Assembly (NCBI RefSeq): GCF_051622035.1
Contig: NC_135359.1
Span: forward strand, 22,912,001-22,976,000
DNA from: Arctopsyche grandis
Lineage: Eukaryota > Arthropoda > Insecta > Trichoptera > Hydropsychidae
Direction of reading: 5' to 3'
DNA: 64,000 bases
A program made the translations under genes and the position numbers. The notes under the pieces are model-generated. The model made no database searches. It was not told where the DNA came from and saw nothing but the letters and a program-made list of their open reading frames with translations. Below are positions 14,700 through 27,238 of this stretch, piece by piece (the first letter of the stretch is position 1; each line of letters begins with the position of its first letter).

Positions 14700-14818
14700 T
14701 CACATATCAAATCAGCAACATATGTGACTCAGTGCTTAGCGTATAATTCTAGCAACTGAGGGGTCACGGGTTCGAGCCCTGGCCTAGATGTTGCCATGTA
14801 GACCTTGGATATATACAT
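14700..14818 (+). repeat. 5' part of a tRNA-derived SINE
   Basis: CTCAGTGCTTAGCGTATAAT followed by the B box GGGTTCGAGCCCTGG and GTAGACCTTGGATATA. The body is interrupted by the small hAT MITE at 14827-14897; SINE-tail-like sequence resumes near 14990-15180. Confidence 0.7.
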
Positions 14819-14826
14819 ATGTAGTC

Positions 14827-14897
14827 CAGTGGTGACTCGTGAGAATTCACAGTGGCGGGCCTGCAGACCCACCTCCCGTATATACGAGGTGCCACTA
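14827..14897. mobile_element. 71-bp hAT-type MITE with 8-bp target duplication
   Basis: Left end CAGTGGTGACTCGTG; complement of the right end TAGTGGCACCTCGTA. A perfect 8-bp repeat ATGTAGTC flanks it (14819-14826 and 14898-14905). It sits inside a SINE copy and so inserted after it. Its ends resemble those of the 5659 element. Confidence 0.8.
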
Positions 14898-15454
14898 ATG
14901 TAGTCACAGCTAGGATTTCCGGCTCCGAACCCACTGGGTAATTACCTCAAACCCGGATCCGGGACCCGGGTTCGTTTACTTAGAATTTCAAGTTTTAAAA
15001 TCGTTTCCTATTGGAGTTTAACAATTTATTTGATTTTTATTGATGAAACGATTCTTCACTATGTCACCACTATTTGAATATGATATAGTCTATAAATGTA
15101 CAAGCTCAATACCATAGGTGTCGCTCATGGGCAACCCATAATGGCTTCATCGGAAAATATAAATAAAAAAAATAAGCTCATCTCCAATCTAGTTTTCAAA
15201 AGATCAATCACCATCAGAAAAATGTAATCATAATAGAAGTGGTTTTAGACATAATAGTGTTGTAAGATTTCGATATGGCTATCGTCATACTCAATTAGTT
15301 AATTAGTTTCCACCACAGTCATCTTTGGTGTGGATTTTGTATATTTTAATGATGCACTTCCCCATCTTACGAGTAATATGAACAAATGTTTATCAGACAT
15401 ACGTCGAACACCAACTACTACACACAAATGTGGCGGAAACTAATTAATTAACCA

Positions 15455-15932
15455 TTGGCGTGGAATAGAGGTTAGCATATACATACATACATATGCTTTC
15501 GGACATAGTGGTCACGGGTTTCGAGTCCCACTTGTTGCTGCTGGCCAGACCTCGGTTTGTGACTCCAGGTCGATCGGAGTTTGCCAATTTATCCGATTCT
15601 CATTGAAATGGTTCCAACAAATTGGCAATCTTTACCAATTTCTCACAATTTTAGAGTTTTCAGCATCTCGAATTTCGCTGATTCGTATAAAAATGCTGCA
15701 AAAATTTCCATAAAATGTCTCCCAAATTTCGAGTTTTTCAACATCTCTAAATTTGACGATTTATATAAAAAAAATACTCCGAAAATGTAAGTTAAAATAT
15801 AGATATGTAGATGTCTCTATGATGTTTTGTGAAAAATTATTCTACATATATAAATTGTATATCGATTTTTGTAATTGGCCAAGAAGGTGCATTGGGGTTA
15901 ACCTATTAGGCCTTCCTGGTATATGTAAAATA
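15455..15932 (+). repeat. tRNA-derived SINE copy, nearly full length
   Basis: The head is split by an ACATAC run (AGAGGTTAGCATATACATAC). Then follow GGTCACGGGTTTCGAGTCCC, GCTGGCCAGACCTCGG, GACTCCAGGTCGATCGGAG, GAAATGGTTCCAACAAATTGG, and the 3' end GGTGCATTGGGGTTAACC with GGCCTTCCTGG. Confidence 0.75.
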
Positions 15933-15940
15933 AAATTATG

Positions 15941-16353
15941 TATGTAAAATAAGTATGGCGATAGCCATACCGCAATCTTTTAACACTATGAAACCTCTAT
16001 GAATCCATTATTATTACCAGTCTCCAGTGATGTGATGCGCCAGCGCATCAAAGGGTTTCTTTTCTCAATTTCTATTGTTAACCTTTTTTTTGTTCTCTGG
16101 AGAGCAAAAAAAGAAACCCATTTATTTCGGCGTTGGCGCATCACAGCGCCGGAGACTGGTAATAATTAGTCACCGGAGCCTGAGGGGGCCGTGTATTATT
16201 CAAAGGTTGTAAATGCATTGTTAAAGATTTGCCGAACAATGGATAGCACTGTGACTATCCTACCTCTTGTAATAATAATATAAATGGATTCATAGAGGTG
16301 TCGTAGTGCTAACAGATTGTGGTATGGCTGTCGCCATACTTATTTTACATACG
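15941..16353. mobile_element. Nested inverted-repeat element
   Basis: Outer arms of about 65-70 bp (15941-16005 and 16284-16353) pair as inverted repeats through TATGTAAAATAAGTATGGCG, GCCATACC, CCTCTATGAATCCA and their complements. Inside, a second inverted repeat runs from TTATTACCAGTCTCC near 16009 to GGAGACTGGTAATAA near 16168, with GTGATGCGCCA and GGCGCATCAC and a TTTCTTTT/AAAAGAAA core also pairing. The two nested palindromes suggest one small DNA element inserted in another. No protein is encoded. Confidence 0.7.
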
Positions 16354-16759
16354 TAGGTATTCATATGACACCTCTGTGAAGCCATTTCTATTATTATTAC
16401 ATTTCTCTGACCACCATGGTACATTTTATGTATGTACATATGTATATCCGTCTTGATTAGATCAGACCAACATGTTAAAGATCTCTCTCTTCCTCGTTTT
16501 CTCTCTTCCACAAATCGCTATGAATTATCACTCTAGCCTCTACTTTCCTCTTCTTGCCACGCTTAAAATAGAAGACAATGTTTTTCAATTAAAATACACA
16601 TCCAATTTACTTGATGTCATCGTAATTTTCGATGACACAATTAGAGTACGCCAACAAACGTGGGTACAAAAAAAACTGTATCAATCTACGCGCTTTTAAT
16701 GTGTGTATTTCACGAAGCGTAATACTTTTTCCGAGTTTGTAGCGAACAACTGGTGGCAT
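16354..16759. other. No gene recognised
   Basis: Short repeat fragments only. The piece near 16365-16400 (ACACCTCTGTGAAGCC) resembles the arm of the preceding inverted repeat. Confidence 0.35.
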
Positions 16760-17000
16760 TCTGGGTTGGTTTTTTGTGTTGAATTTGGGGGTGGTGGGAG
16801 GTCACACAGCTGCGGCCTGGGGGGAGGTGAGCGGGGGGAGATTGTGGACCCCTACGACCCCAGCTGGGGGATGAAGGCTCGGGTGATTCGCCCCCGTTTA
16901 CGTCATAGCCCCATGCCGTTCCCCTCGGCCCCCTTCTCTTGCGTCATAGCCTTAAGGTTGACGCGCGCGCGTCGATCGTAAGTAAGGCCACGCTTACACA
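16760..17000. other. GC-rich island
   Basis: A sharply GC-rich block in AT-rich surroundings, with runs of G, many CG dinucleotides (GACGCGCGCGCGTCG near 16961-16975), and two CRE-like words (ACGTCATAGC near 16900 and GCGTCATAGC near 16941). No exon is convincing. It may be a promoter-like or transferred repeat sequence; the function is unknown. Confidence 0.45.
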
Positions 17001-17639
17001 ACTCCGTAATTCACACGCCTTTTCAGCTGAAAATCCTTACCTCAAAAAACAAACCCTCCACCCGGGTCTGATCTACGACTTTGGATTACGCCCTGACGTC
17101 TATACAGGCCATCGGTTCGAATGAAATATATTATATTGTAGTAAACCTGATAAAAAAGTGAAGCAATTTTGATTATACATCACTATTTTATAGCTACAAC
17201 GTATCTACACCAGAGAAATGTAATATTAACAAAAGTGGCTTTAGGTGCTATATTGCTGTCAAGTAACATTCTGTCCACGGACAAATCTAAATAATTTTAG
17301 CATCAGTCGTATTTGACGCTTGGTGCTCGACGTACATACATATGTCCGATAAAAACTTCTCTGTTTGTTTATATTACTCGCAAGATGGGCAAGCATCGCT
17401 AAAAATTGCACAATACATTCAAAAACACACAATAAACAACATGGGATACATTTTTATAAGTAAATTGATCAGATTGTATTCCGTGCGATGTAGCGTATTT
17501 ATAGAGACGTACCGCATAAAATTGACAACAATCATTTATTCGTAAGGGCCCCTCTATTCTTATTACATCTCTCTGATTATACATCACTATTTTATAGCCA
17601 GTACACAGTTCACAGTTAAGCGATTATTTACCAATAGGC

Positions 17640-18085
17640 AGATTACAGAATAAAACCAGCAGAATAGACTAGTGGTTAGCATATAATGCTTTGGACAGAG
17701 TGGTCACGGGTTCAAATCCCACTGGTTTCTGCTAGCCAGACCTTAGATTTGTGACTCCAAGTCTATCGTATGATAGTTTACCAATTTATCTGATTTTCAT
17801 GAAACGGTTCCAACAAATTGGCAACCTTACCCATTTTCTCGCAAATCTCAAGTTTTGAACAATCTCGAATTTCGCTGAATTGTATAAAATGCTGCAAATT
17901 TACAAATCTGACCTTTAATGTATCTGTGAATGTTAATTGTTTGAAAAAAAATGCGGCAAATTTACAAATTTGACCATAGATGTCTCTGTGGGTGTTAATT
18001 GATATGTACTTTGTATAATACTTGTATCAAATGTACAATGTTTCTGGCCAGGAAGGTGTATTGGGGTTATCTTTTAGGCTTCCTG
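17640..18085 (+). repeat. Full-length tRNA-derived SINE, best copy
   Basis: The order is AACCAGCAGAATAGACTAGT, GGTTAGCATATAATGCTTTG (A-box region), GTCACGGGTTCAAATCCCAC (B box), CTAGCCAGACCTTAGATTTG, GACTCCAAGTCTATCGT, TTTACCAATTTATCTGA, GAAACGGTTCCAACAAATTG, then ACAATGTTTCTGGCC and the 3' end GTATTGGGGTTATC. About 445 bp. The 3' end resembles the putative LINE 3' end at 5343 (GCGCATTAGGG on the minus strand). Confidence 0.85.
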
Positions 18086-18124
18086 TATTAGATTAAAAAT
18101 AAATAAATTACGAGCACGTAGCAG

Positions 18125-18440
18125 CGTTCAACCAGCAGCGTGGACAAGTGGTGAGCATATTATGCTTTCGAGCGGAGTGGTCACGTTCGATTCCCACTAG
18201 TAGCTGCTTGGCCAAACATTGGCTTGTGACGATTCAGGTCGATTGTTTCCTTTCAGAGTTTGTCAATTTTTATTGAAACGGTTCTTTTAAATTGGCATTT
18301 TCTTTCCAATCTCTCTCGCAAATCTCAAGTTATTAAGCGTCTTGAGGTTCGCCAATTTATATCATAAAGTTCTACAAAAATGTCTTCTTAGATTTCACTT
18401 TGAATGATGTTTGTATGAATTCGCATTGTATAAAAATGCT
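18125..18440 (+). repeat. tRNA-derived SINE copy
   Basis: ACAAGTGGTGAGCATATTATG, then GGTCACGTTCGATTCCCAC, GGCCAAACATTGGC and GATTCAGGTCGATTGTTTCC. A diverged copy of the family, directly downstream of another. Confidence 0.75.
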
Positions 18441-18560
18441 TGAATTAATTTTATTATTGTATTGTATCTGTATTAGTACACTCGTCGCTTTGGAGCGATC
18501 TGTAAAGGCGAGTTACATACATATATGTTCGATTGAAATAATAGTAAATCTGCTTATTAC

Positions 18561-18727
18561 GGTTCGGTGACTATTTCACACATGGCGATTTCGCACACGT
18601 CACTGAAATCTCGATAGCGGAATATCTTGCACTCGAAAATTCCACCCACCGAGATTCATCCACGATAATCCGAATGCCAGATATTCCATATTCGCGATTT
18701 TCGTAACAACGATTATGTCCGTTTACC
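18561..18727. mobile_element. GGTTCGGTGA/CCGTTTACC element, subfamily I
   Basis: The left end is GGTTCGGTGACTATT and the right end ATTATGTCCGTTTACC. The inside carries the subfamily words CACTGAAATCTCGATAGCGGAA and TTGCACTCGAAAATTCCA, shared with 28604, 53950, 61242 and 61791. No clear target duplication at this copy. Confidence 0.6.
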
Positions 18728-18951
18728 GGCTAATTAAATATATGTATGTAAATCTCTTGTTAGTGTAATTTATCTATCTTAATTGTTTTGTTGTTAATTA
18801 AAAAATCAGCATCCCCTATCAAAATACCCTGCATATTTGGCTGGTCTGAATTTGCTGATTGTTTCAAGCATAATATGCTTGCGATTTATAATTTTAATTA
18901 AGTTTTTAAAATATTTTTCAGAAACTAATTGTTATTTCTGTTCTATTTCAG

Positions 18952-21900
18952 ATTGCGAGTCTCTCATTAGGAAAATGTTAGTATTAGATCCATTAAAAAG
19001 GTTTACAATCGAACAAATAAGACGGCATCGATGGATGGCTGGAGCTGGTGTCGTTACCACCAACCCCAACCATGCAATCACGAACACCACCATCCCTGGG
19101 GATGTACCTCGTAGTCCAGCTCGCGGTCTGGATCCTAACGAACAGGTTCTTCGACTGATGCAAAGCTTGGGCATCGACCCTACTAAAACCAAAGAGGTAT
19201 GCATTGGCATTTTATGTACACATGTATGTATTTACGTACGAAATCTTTGAAACTTACAGTGTTTATGTTTTGGAATTACAGAGTCTACGTTCAAATAGTT
19301 ACGACCACCACGCTGCTATTTATTTGCTTCTTCTCGAACGTTTAAAACATCGAACACAGGACGGAAGTGGCGCTGGAACCGGAAATGCAGGGAGTGGAAA
19401 TACTGGCAGCACTGGAGGCTCACAACGAAGGCGACCTTCATCCGTTGCTGAACAAGCTATAGCCAGAAAAGGTGTCCCCACAGCTCCTTTGACGAATACT
19501 TCGTCCTTACACCATGACCAGCCTTCTAGAAGAGCCAGCGAACATGCGCATCGGTTATTATCATCGCACTACTTTTGGCATTGTTTTCAAATTCAAAAAT
19601 GTAATTCCAACCTTTTTTTCTGTTTCAGATTGTCAAGATCTCCTGAAATGCACGTGTCTAGAGCACCACCTTCACCTCCACGCGCTACACCTGATCCATC
19701 CATTAGCGAAACCCAACGGTTACTATCGTTGGCCAACGTGAACATGACTGAACAGAGACTTCTCCAAAGGAATCTCGAACTCGGAGACGCTCATCGTAGT
19801 TTTCTCGTTGGAAATTTCGATTTACTCAATTCGTCTAGATTACCCGATGAACCTACCAGACTTTTGTCTATGAGAAACATCGGCATCAACGACTCAAATT
19901 CTAGACCGGTCAACAAATCAAACATGGAAAGTATTGCAACGTCTCATCGCATTCTCACAAACACGCTGGAGCACCATCAGAAAATTATGAAGCAATCGAG
20001 CGAAGACTGCAGAAGACTTTTACAGCAATCTAGTACCGTTGGACCTGATCCGCGGCACACAACTGATGGCAGTCGCTTATTAACTTCATCTAGTTTTGAT
20101 TCTAAGTGTGCAATGGACGGAGGAAAGATATCAGGAATAGATCCAGTAGCTATCAACATAACTAATAATGTGTTGCAAAACTCCACGTCAGCTACTAGTT
20201 TTGCTCCGGAGCCGCTGAAAATGTTGAATACATCCACAACATTCACGATGAGTTCTGAGGCGGCCAAACTAATGAACACTCTGCAACAATCGCCACTGCC
20301 ACTCCAATCGGCTGAACCTAGTAAAATATATGATACTAATCGGCTGATATCGAATACCCAACAACAAGAAATAGCCCGTCTCCAAAATAATACCCCACCG
20401 TTTAAAGATTACATCGGTCACATTCAACCATATACTTTCAGTCAAAACAGTGCACTGCCTTCTATTTGTAACACGTCTGATGTATTGAGCACACTTCCAG
20501 GAAGCAACGAAGTTCATACCAACAGTGTGTTCTACAAAAAATACATTAATTCTCAAAATTATTCTCAATTAAGTGCACACCCTGCTGGGAAAACTGTAGA
20601 ATTCCAACAACAATACTCTTCATCTACAGATGAAGGTTGTGAAACAGATATGGATGACCTTTCGAGTATTCCAAACGCACCACAACGTCTTGGTTCCTAT
20701 GCTAGTTCAAGCTCTAGTAGTGGAGTTGTAAATTTTTACAACACTAAAAGCTTAAGTCAAAATTTAAGCTGCGACTCTTCACAAAGCAATTTTTCTGCTT
20801 TTGAAAGCTTAGACTACCAATTATCAGATTGTTCTAGTGATTTAACTAGTAGTTTGCCTAGTTGTACTTCTACTGATGATAAATTAGTTTATGAAAATAG
20901 TTCAATTATTAATACTAGCCCGCTGCATCCTTGTGTTTACGTATCAACTAGTAATAACAAATCCCCTTGTGGGGGATTTCTTAGTAGACATAATCCATTG
21001 ACTTACCATCAAAGTGGTAATAAAGGATGTCCAAGAAGCACTACAAGAAGTCCTGTTGATTTCCGAGAAGGCCGCAGAGCAAGTGACGGTCTCGTTGCTC
21101 AACAAGTAATATCACAATCCACAGAAGCACAAAAGAATACAGTAGCTTTCAACAGTCAAAGGTTAAACGAAGGTTGCAAAGCCAAAGGTGTTTTAGAATT
21201 ACATTTAGTGCAAAAGGAAGCTCAAAAGCTAAAAACTCAGTATCAAGCTAGTGTACCGGTTGAAGAAATGACACAACGGCAAATTCAGCACAATCAATTT
21301 GCTGCTTCTTTCAGTCCTCACTTTATTGAATCAAAAGCGGGATTACCTAAGCGAATAAGTCTTCCAGAAAATTTCAATTACTCAACGACATCTCCTCCAT
21401 TACCCACAAGTCCGAAAATGACTGCTCAATGTTTACAACCTACCGAAGCCGGTGAATCTCCTCCAACGATAACAAACAATACACCAATTCAAAACATTAA
21501 ACCTCCGTTGCAACAACAATTGATGCAGCATCGCCTACTTCAACAGAAACGGCAAATTCTACAAAAGCAAGTTGCCATGGCTCAACCGAATGCTAATGGA
21601 ACCACAGAAAATGCAAACTTACACTCATTGCAAATGGGACTGAGCCGCCGCCAAATGCTGAGACAGCAGAGCTATAAAATTGCTCAGCAACAGCAAATTT
21701 TACCTCCACTTCCAATTCCACTATCTGAAAGTGAAAACGAAGATCTTTTAGCATTTCAAGCAATCGTAGAAGGACCTAATCAATCGCCCAAAGCAAACAC
21801 AAACGAAACTCAAGATACTGTATCGAATTTTTCCTATCAGGGTTCTATGGAAATTACCATTTTAAATAAGGATAAAGTTGGCAACGAAAATTGGTCAAAT

Positions 21901-23511
21901 TTGCCATCCAGCTTGCAGAACGCTTGCCAAATCAGTGAACTGGCTGGAAAACCGAGTCACATGCCTTTACCTCATCAAAATATATCCGGCAGCACTGTCA
22001 GTCTGGGCCTCAATGAACATAACCACACGGCAGGAGTCTTATGGGGCAACGCAACTCCTTGGCCAAATAATAATTTATTCCAGACTCCTCAGTGTTTTCA
22101 GGTATATCATCAAATCAATTAAATTTTTAGTATTTGAATATGGACTTTATTTTTATTGCTAATATACATATATTATAAATGATTTGTGTATGTGATCTTT
22201 AGTGAAGTAATAATAACGATTTGTACAAAAATATACATATGCCTATTATACATATATAATCATATTAAACAAACAAATAAAAAAATATACATATACATAT
22301 ATATGTATATGTATATATTTTTAAACAGCATGACGTAATATTTTGAGTGTGTCGGTTTGTAGTTTGGCATTGTGCTACTATTACATTTATTTTTTGTTTG
22401 CATCATTTATAATGACTATTTTTAAGCTTCATGAAACGTTTTATATTTATTTTGTAAAATGTAATCTTATTTAGTTCCTATCCTCATCATGCGAAAGTTA
22501 CTAGGTGTGTGATTTTTTATGATCTTTTCATCTCTCACATTTTTATTGTATTTATTATCGTTCACGCTTTACCTGAAAAAATTATTTTTTAAAAATAATA
22601 AATTTTAATAACTTTTAATATCATTGAGTTTTATTTTATTTTTTGCCTCTTTTGCATTATCAATATGAATTTATTATGTATTGTGATTTTAAGCTTTTTA
22701 TATTTTATATATACGCATATTATTTGGTCTTTAGTGAAAATAGAAATTATTATTTATAGATTTTTTTTCGTAGATAAATTACTGTAGGAAAATAGATTAT
22801 TCATCATTTTGTAATATAGAATGCAAATTGTCTTAAAATGTGTACTTGAATTCGATTCAATACATATTTTATATTCAAAAATAAATATCATAGTATATTT
22901 TAAATTGATTACTATCAATCCTTGCAATTTATAGAACTTTTACAATTATCAATATACTATACATAATAGTAACAAAAACATACATATGTACATATATAAT
23001 ATTCGACGGCTAAAATCCTACACATTTCGAATTTGTTGGTTAAAAATGAAATCTCTTGCATGAGTGACTATGTAGTTACATTGTTTTGTTTTTTTTTGTT
23101 AATTGACCTGGATAATAAGATAAAGAATATACAATTATTTTATACTACAGAAAATACACAATGTACCTATACATACATACGTATATTGAACTTTTTATAA
23201 AGCCCGTTTTTCAAATATTGATCCTGACTCATTATATTGAGTACACTAAATACATATTGTGGTCATTTGTATTGGGAAAGCCATATACTAAATACACAAT
23301 CAACACCCATATATCTAATATTTTAATTAATATAATTATTTTCTTTTTTAAATAGGTTTTTATTATAGATTTATATAAAAACAACCATTTTGTTTTTTTT
23401 ATCTCACCTTAGTCTGGATGGCAAGGACACAGTTTACCTCCTTCAGCTGGAATGCTGCCTTTGAGCGAAAGTCCAATATTAGAGTTAACGGAACAGATGG
23501 AGTCAATGTGA
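18952..23511 (+). CDS. SIK2: Salt-inducible kinase (SIK2-type), C-terminal exons
   Basis: A Ser/Thr kinase of the AMPK-related family that links cAMP and nutrient signals to CRTC and class IIa HDAC phosphorylation. Four exons are visible: 18952-19196, 19282-19553, 19629-22101 and 23413-23511, all with AG/GT borders and matching phase, giving about 1028 codons. They begin at the end of the kinase C-lobe (DCESLIRKMLVLDPLKRFTI, then QIRRHRWM). A UBA-like helix region follows (NEQVLRLMQSLGID, LRSNSYDHHAAIYLLLLERL). Two conserved PKA-type sites are seen: RRRPSSVAEQ (about 19423) and FREGRRASDG (about 21058), matching Ser358 and Ser587 contexts of mammalian SIK2. The tail is Gln/Ser-rich and ends LTEQMESM. 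The 75-nt intron 2 is divisible by three and stop-free, so its retention is possible. Kinase N-lobe exons are outside the window, more than 18.9 kb upstream or beyond the edge. Identification is strong; SIK2 versus SIK1/3 rests on the two sites and the helix region. Confidence 0.9.
22102..23412 (+). other. Last intron of the SIK2-type gene
   Basis: GTATAT donor after CAG at 22101 and acceptor CACCTTAG at 23412. Very AT-rich. If retained, the protein would end after VYHQIN instead of SGWQGHSLPP..., so a shorter C-terminus is possible. No element is recognised inside. Confidence 0.75.
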
Positions 23512-25258
23512 AGAAACCGTATATTTATATTTGGTTAATATTTATTGCTACCACATTTATATGTGATCAATATTATTAGTATGTTTTTAGTTGCAAAATA
23601 TTTATTTTTAAATCATATCTGTACCGAAAAAATAATATTAAAAAATTAATGTTGACCCGGATTCTGTTTTGAGAAAAAATAAAATTTGAAAGGTCATTAT
23701 TTAATTTTAACAAATTAAATATATGGACTTTAAGAAAATAAAGATGTAAAATATTTGAATATAAAATGTTGACAATCACTATAAAAATTATATATTTTCA
23801 GATTTTTAAACAGAAATAAAACCTTAGTATAACTTTTGCTTATATGCATGTACGTATGTATATTAAATATACAGATGTAAGTGGTTTTTGATATTTAAAA
23901 ATGAAAATTTTGACTGTATTTGTTTACACCTCATTATATTGCAATCTAACGGTGCAGATGTGCTTTGCTTAGTTTAAATTTTGAAATCATTCCTGTGTGA
24001 AAAATAATATAATTTATTTTAATTGAATTTGTACGAAAATCTTATGGTTATCTTTGCCATCTATGGAGACTGAGAAATTTGTTAAAACAGCGATCAATAA
24101 AATTTTGTACCAATATTGCTACTCGTGTATCGATTACTTATTCCTATGAATCAATATTTTTGGTTTCTTGACTTGATTTATACAAAAGAAATATTTTATA
24201 TTATTTAAAGAAGAATCGCATGAAATAGTGTACACCTGTGTTTATACTCAAATAGATATCAAATACAATACTACATATTTGCAATATTTGTATGTGTATA
24301 CAGTTTTTGAGAAGGTAGCTAGTTAAATGCTATATCCCATTTAATCACTATTTACGAATTAAACTAATGACATGTAGAAAAATATTAGATGATTTTTTTT
24401 AGTATGACAATTTTTTTAGTATGACAAGTATGACATATGTTCATATAATATTTAACATTAATATATCAATGAACAACATGTTTTTATGTTGTTATATATT
24501 ACGTATAAGTATTGTATAAAATGTTTTCCACATAATGTGAATACATATTATACACGTATATATTCACAGCTTCCAAAAGAGTGTGAAATCACTTTAAAAG
24601 CATTCAATTAATGTCCTTTAGGTTATTTTTTTCTATATTTAATGCTAAGATGTCTTTAAATAATTATCATATCTGTATGTTAAAATAGCTTTAATAAAAA
24701 TACTTTGGGTGCCTGAAAAAGATTAATACATTTAAAAACATTTTTTGAAATCCTTAAAAACAATCCATAAAACCTTACTAAATTTTATGTGCGTTTAAAT
24801 TTTACACAAAATCAAAGCAATTCGGGAGACCATTCAATCTTTTTTTTTTTTGTTTTTAATTTGTACTACTCTTTTTCAGAAATCCTAAAATTAATATTTA
24901 AAATTCATATCATTAACAGCATATTTATATGTAATTTTATATAAGAAAATGTTTTGTGAATATACTTTTGTTTGAAATCTGAGCTAAAATTACCCACAAA
25001 AAGGAAACTGCTCAATATCATCATTTAACCTGTTAGCTCAATATCTAAAGACAATTTTTTTTATTTCAGATTTGTATTCTATGATAATATGGTTCGGATG
25101 TGATTATCATGATAACGATCAAAGCATTGTTGAATAGCACGATTTGGTCTATCGTTAAAATGTAATTAAATACATATATTATATTTTTCTTCTAAATGTC
25201 ATCATTTTTAACTACATTATCTTGCGTTATTAAATTGTTAATATACATACATACATAT
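23512..25258. other. AT-rich 3' UTR and intergenic DNA
   Basis: Contains several AATAAA words downstream of the SIK2 stop, but none can be chosen as the used poly(A) signal. No exon or repeat ends are recognised. Confidence 0.4.
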
Positions 25259-25454
25259 CAGTGCCGGTCTTACACCCAATGGCGCCCTCGAGCAATTTTT
25301 TCTAAACACCCTTAGAAAAAAATTTTGCCTTAGGCGTTTTAATCTAAAATTTTGTATGGCTTTTGGCGCTCTAGATTTAAATATTAAAGCGTCTTTGGCG
25401 CATCGAGCGGCGCCCTAATATATTTGACCCAGCCCTCCCCTAAAACCGGCACTG
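25259..25454. mobile_element. hAT-type MITE, CAGTGCCGGT ends, copy 1
   Basis: Ends CAGTGCCGGTCTTA and AAAACCGGCACTG are inverted. A perfect 8-bp repeat ATACATAT flanks it (25251-25258 and 25455-25462). The inside has GGCGCCCTCG, TTTTGGCGCTCTA and GGCGCATCGAG repeats. A second copy is at 39134-39346. Confidence 0.85.
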
Positions 25455-25462
25455 ATACATAT

Positions 25463-27238
25463 GAATGTAGGTTGCTTCAAATAATTATGTTCCAACGATC
25501 AGGGACTGTTTATGTTGTTTCCTCTGTAAATAATCTACCTCTGCCATTGCAAATAAGACTGAATTTGGCGTCAATTCAGACAAATTCAATACAATAATAG
25601 CATGTAAATTGTTTTAAAAGCAAACATGACAAAAAAGCTCACTTACATAGCTTTTTTTACACAAGAAACTGCGTAGATTGTTTACGTTTAATAAAATTTC
25701 TAACACATGATAGTGCTAAGTCAAAATGATTACTTTATAAAAATGACCGTCACAAAAAATGTTTAGTTTAAAATTATTATTTTTATTTATTTAAATTATA
25801 TGTATGTACATAGCTGCCCGAAATTACGTTAATAATATTTATACATTTATAAAATTATTATTGGCGATACATATTTAGATACATAGATTTTACCAATGTG
25901 AATTTTGAAAATAAGTTATTTATTATTCATATTATTTTCTGTTTTGTACAAAAATAAAATAATTAGTATTATAATATCACAACATTAGGAATGGCTAATT
26001 TTTGTAATTATGTTATATTACATACGCACCCCTTAATAAAGTCACGATATGATGATCAAAGTGAATTTTATGCCTACATGCATAAAATTTTTGTTAAATT
26101 TGTATTATAGATAGACCGCAAGGCTGTGAAATTGATAGTTACCGAGTGTTATTATTGATATTTGAACATAATCATTCCTTAAAATAATTAAATTAATTGA
26201 TAATCTCAATTTAACAACATGTTTAAATTTAGACAGTTTCATTCAGGCCAACTGTGAATACATTCGAAACGAATTGAACAATTTTTCATGACTTTGTACA
26301 GAGACATTAATCTAAAACGTTTTGTTTCAGTTTTACTTGCATTTAAAATAAATCTTAATCACTGGTATATATATGTATTATATGATTGTTGTTAATTTTT
26401 TTTTCTTACCAAGTATTAGTGGCTTAATAAAAATGATTTAATGTCACGTAATAATTTCAAAAAAGATGAATACAAATAAAGTAAATAGAATCGCATTAGG
26501 TGTAATAGAGATTTGACAATTGTTGATTGTTGAACTGTAGCGGTAATCACTAGCTGTCCAGATTAAGTAGAAATTTGTAGTCAGGGTACACTTCTTTTGA
26601 AATTTAAATGTTAGGACGTGTAACGAACAATAATAATCATATGGTAGACATAAGTAGATGTACTCTAAATAAACTTTTATATTCATTAAACTAATTATCA
26701 AGGGCAAATTTTGTAGAATTTTAGGAAAAGCAATAAATAAACGTCGTTATGTCATAAAGCTTTTTGAATGTTTTTATACACTGAAAATAAATTATTGCAA
26801 TTATTATCTTAATTATTTTACCAACATTACATTACAATCATCCTAATTGTTAATTCATTCAAAACTGCCATCGCGTTCGATTTTGTAACACGTCTTTCGG
26901 TTGTGATATAAATTTTTATCATCAATGTATAGGACAACAACATTTCTAGATGCTCTGTACTATCACATGATATGAAATAAATTACATAAATTTCAAATCT
27001 TTCTTCATTATTTTTCAATCTGATATATCTATCGTTAACAATTGTATCTTCCTAGTGGCTGTTAAATAAATACGTACCCACTGTTCACGTTAATACCATA
27101 AATTATAATAAGTACATATAAATATACATATATAAAGAAAGGCATGAAGAGAATGGTTTAACTAAATATGTTTGGTAACAATTGATCAAGATACAAATTC
27201 ATAATACATAATGTTTTAATTTAAAAAAAAAATACTAA
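25463..27238. other. AT-rich intergenic DNA
   Basis: No supported exon, RNA gene or element end. Only short frames in AT-rich sequence. Confidence 0.4.

Noticed and set aside
16703-16981. 92-codon plus-strand frame in the GC-rich island
   Set aside because: The frame is long only because GC-rich DNA has few stops. The predicted protein is low-complexity Gly/Arg without family features.
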